Assembly (NCBI RefSeq): GCF_015594725.1
Contig: NZ_JADNRC010000003.1
Span: 186,001 to 250,000, forward strand
Direction of reading: 5' to 3'
Source of the DNA: Flavobacterium sp. ALJ2
GTDB lineage: Bacteria > Bacteroidota > Bacteroidia > Flavobacteriales > Flavobacteriaceae
Length of the DNA: 64,000 bases
Shown: piece after piece, positions 62,258 through 64,000 of the stretch
How the letters are laid out: every line of letters begins with the position of its first letter
Position numbering within the stretch: position 1 is the first letter of the stretch
The notes under the pieces: generated by a model
Database searches by the model: none
What the model saw: the letters and a program-made list of their open reading frames with translations, nothing else
What the model was told of the DNA's origin: nothing
Translations under genes and position numbers: made by a program

Positions 62258-63835
62258 ATGAAAAAGTATATATTTCTAATCCTTACCGGACTATCTATTA
62301 GTGCAATACAAGCTCAAGACATCACTGATGCAATGCGCTATTCACAAGACAACCTGAATGGAACGGCTCGTTTCCGCGCTATGGGAGGTGCATTTGGAGC
62401 ACTGGGTGGTGATTTATCTTCACTGAATATTAACCCAGCTGGTTCTGCAATATTCGCAAACAATCAATTTGGCGTAACATTAAGCAATTACAACACTAAG
62501 AATAATTCTAATTATTTTGGAACAAAATCCAAAGATAGCGACAACTCATTCATATTGAATCAAGCTGGTGGAGTTATGGTTTTTAAAGATCCTAACCCAA
62601 GCAGCAACTGGAAAAAATTATCTGTAGCTGTTAATTACGAAAACACCAACAATTATAATAATGATGTTTTCTCTATGGGAGTAAATCCAACAAACTCTAT
62701 AGATCAATATTTTTTAAGCTATGCAAATACCGGCAATGGTGGCGCACCAGTACCCCAAGAATTTGTTAATGACCCAAATAGAACAATAAGCAGCTTATAT
62801 CGCCACCTAGGCAATAGTTTACCAAGCTTTCAATATCCTGGTTTAAGCGGTCACTCAGCTCAACAAGCAATGTTAGGATACCAAGGATTTATAGTTGAAC
62901 CAACAGATGAAACCAACCCAAACAGTTCATACTACTCACTTGTTCCTGCTGGAGGAAATTATTATCAGGAAAATGAGATTCACACTAATGGCTATAATGG
63001 AAAATTATCTTTTAATGCCGCTACATCTTATAAAGACAAATTATTTATAGGAATAAATTTGAATTCTCATTTTGCAGATTACACTAGAAACACTAGTTTT
63101 TACGAAGACAATGCTAACAACACAAGTGCAGTTGACCAAATAAACAGATTACGTTTTGACAATCAATTATACACTTACGGAAATGGTTTTTCTTTTCAAG
63201 TCGGTGCTATTGCAAAAATAACTAATCAGGTACGACTGGGACTTGCATACGAATCAAATACCTGGTACAAGCTTTATGATGAAACTACACAAAAATTAGT
63301 AACCGTGAGAAGCAACAACGTTGGAGAATTAGGTCCTACTATAGTTGATCCACAAATTATTAATGAATACAAATCATACAAACTGCAAACTCCTGGAAAA
63401 TGGACTGCCAGTTTTGCATACATTTTTGGAAAAACTGGATTATTAAGCGTAGATTATGCTATAAAAGATTATGGCAACACGAAATTTAAACCAACTAATG
63501 ATAGCCACTTTAGAGGTGTAAACAACATAATGAGTAATGAACTAACTAGCAGTAGCGAAGTACGAGTTGGTGCCGAATACAAGATCAAACTACTTAGCCT
63601 AAGAGCCGGTTATAGATATGAACAAAGCCCTTATAAAAACAGCACTACCGTTGGCGATTTAAATGGTTACTCAGGAGGTTTAGGATATAATTTTGGCGCA
63701 ACCAAAGTAGATCTAGCTTACTCTTATGCCAAAAGAAACTCTCAACAAGCATTCTTTAATCAAGGATTTACAGATGGGGCTAATATTAATACAAAATTTA
63801 ACAATGTTTCATTGACTATGTTATTTGAATTATAA
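62258..63835 (+). CDS. OmpP1/FadL-family outer-membrane transporter
   Basis: The 525-residue protein has a signal peptide (MKKYIFLILTGLSISAIQAQ) and the FadL/TodX opening: ALRYSQ-like AMRYSQDNLNGTARFRAMGG, then GALGGDLSSLNINPAG. The rest consists of alternating strands of a beta-barrel, with VRLGLAYESNTWYKL and LRAGYRYEQSPYK typical of the family, ending in a Phe-Glu-Leu. Members take up hydrophobic compounds such as fatty acids or aromatics. The substrate here is unknown. It follows the lipoprotein gene on the same strand after 49 bases and may be co-transcribed. Confidence 0.9.
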   Translation: MKKYIFLILTGLSISAIQAQDITDAMRYSQDNLNGTARFRAMGGAFGALGGDLSSLNINPAGSAIFANNQFGVTLSNYNTKNNSNYFGTKSKDSDNSFILNQAGGVMVFKDPNPSSNWKKLSVAVNYENTNNYNNDVFSMGVNPTNSIDQYFLSYANTGNGGAPVPQEFVNDPNRTISSLYRHLGNSLPSFQYPGLSGHSAQQAMLGYQGFIVEPTDETNPNSSYYSLVPAGGNYYQENEIHTNGYNGKLSFNAATSYKDKLFIGINLNSHFADYTRNTSFYEDNANNTSAVDQINRLRFDNQLYTYGNGFSFQVGAIAKITNQVRLGLAYESNTWYKLYDETTQKLVTVRSNNVGELGPTIVDPQIINEYKSYKLQTPGKWTASFAYIFGKTGLLSVDYAIKDYGNTKFKPTNDSHFRGVNNIMSNELTSSSEVRVGAEYKIKLLSLRAGYRYEQSPYKNSTTVGDLNGYSGGLGYNFGATKVDLAYSYAKRNSQQAFFNQGFTDGANINTKFNNVSLTMLFEL

Positions 63836-63857
63836 TTAAATACTAACACACCTATAT

Positions 63858-63893
63858 AAATCCGTCTGGTTCTTTAGCAAGACGGATTTTTTT
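63858..63893 (+). terminator. Terminator after the OmpP1/FadL gene
   Basis: AAATCCGTCT (63858-63867) and AGACGGATTT (63880-63889) are perfectly complementary, with a 12-base loop and a T-run. No gene was seen in the remaining 107 bases of the window. Confidence 0.9.
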
Positions 63894-64000
63894 TAACCTT
63901 ATGTTGTTAGCCATCAAAAGGAGCACATCCTTTTTATGACTGTAGCCAGATAGAAAAAGATACAATACGCATCCAGTAAATACCCTCAAGACAGACAACA

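Overview
The window is a stretch of AT-rich chromosome from a Bacteroidota bacterium, most probably a Flavobacterium. The evidence is consistent throughout. There is a Bib/PorSS (T9SS) type B sorting domain, promoters match the Bacteroidota -7 box TAnnTTTG, start codons lack Shine-Dalgarno sequences, and lineage-typical families are present (2TM/LytTR sensory genes, ProS of the archaeal/eukaryotic type, plant-like GAPN, an OmpP1/FadL porin, choice-of-anchor L). No prophage, intact insertion sequence, rRNA operon or CRISPR array was seen.

Layout. 1-3.5 kb: a protein tail cut by the window edge, then a LytS-type kinase, two small 2TM proteins and a LytTR regulator. 3.5-12.2 kb: mostly minus-strand housekeeping genes (CDP-alcohol transferase, heme A synthase, CCA transferase, M1 peptidase, GAPN, rhodanese) with plus-strand yaaA. 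12.6-21.3 kb: a sulfur module (Crp/Fnr regulator, TauE/SafE exporter, persulfide dioxygenase-rhodanese fusion, two YeeE/YedE half-transporters) around cytochrome bd (cydAB), with an orphan SUKH-type protein. 21.6-23.4 kb: a MarR/nitroreductase/YceI operon behind two palindromic operators. 25.0-32.9 kb: a complete trp operon (trpE, G, D, C, F, B, A) with an encoded leader peptide containing three consecutive Trp codons, plus an intercalated lipoprotein and an acetyltransferase. 33.7-38.4 kb: a TetR-regulated EmrAB/TolC-type efflux operon. 38.7-50.2 kb: a pRiA4b-ORF3-like protein, a decayed four-helix-bundle gene inside inverted repeats, a nucleoid-associated protein, a GAF protein, an HD-PycTM protein, a very large phosphoesterase/kinase-like/Omp85 protein, a propeller lipoprotein and a kinase-like hypothetical. 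50.3-64 kb: an ABC exporter, a T9SS cargo protein, typA, a PAS kinase with a CheY-like regulator, rpsT, three tRNA-Glu genes, proS, a Gly/Tyr/Asn-rich lipoprotein and an OmpP1 porin.

How the genes fit together. In the sulfur module, persulfide is oxidised to sulfite, thiosulfate-type sulfur is moved by YeeE/YedE proteins and sulfite can leave through TauE. Two promoters in the module carry the same 14-bp dyad exactly 36 bp upstream of a (T/A)ACCTTTG box, which suggests activation by the neighbouring Crp/Fnr protein. In the trp operon a terminator hairpin and a competing pairing at the leader stop codon give a classic ribosome-mediated attenuator. Spacers of the same operon carry paired copies of short dispersed dyad repeats. 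Two genes lost to decay, a 2'-5' RNA ligase-like gene and a four-helix-bundle gene, are readable only across frameshifts.
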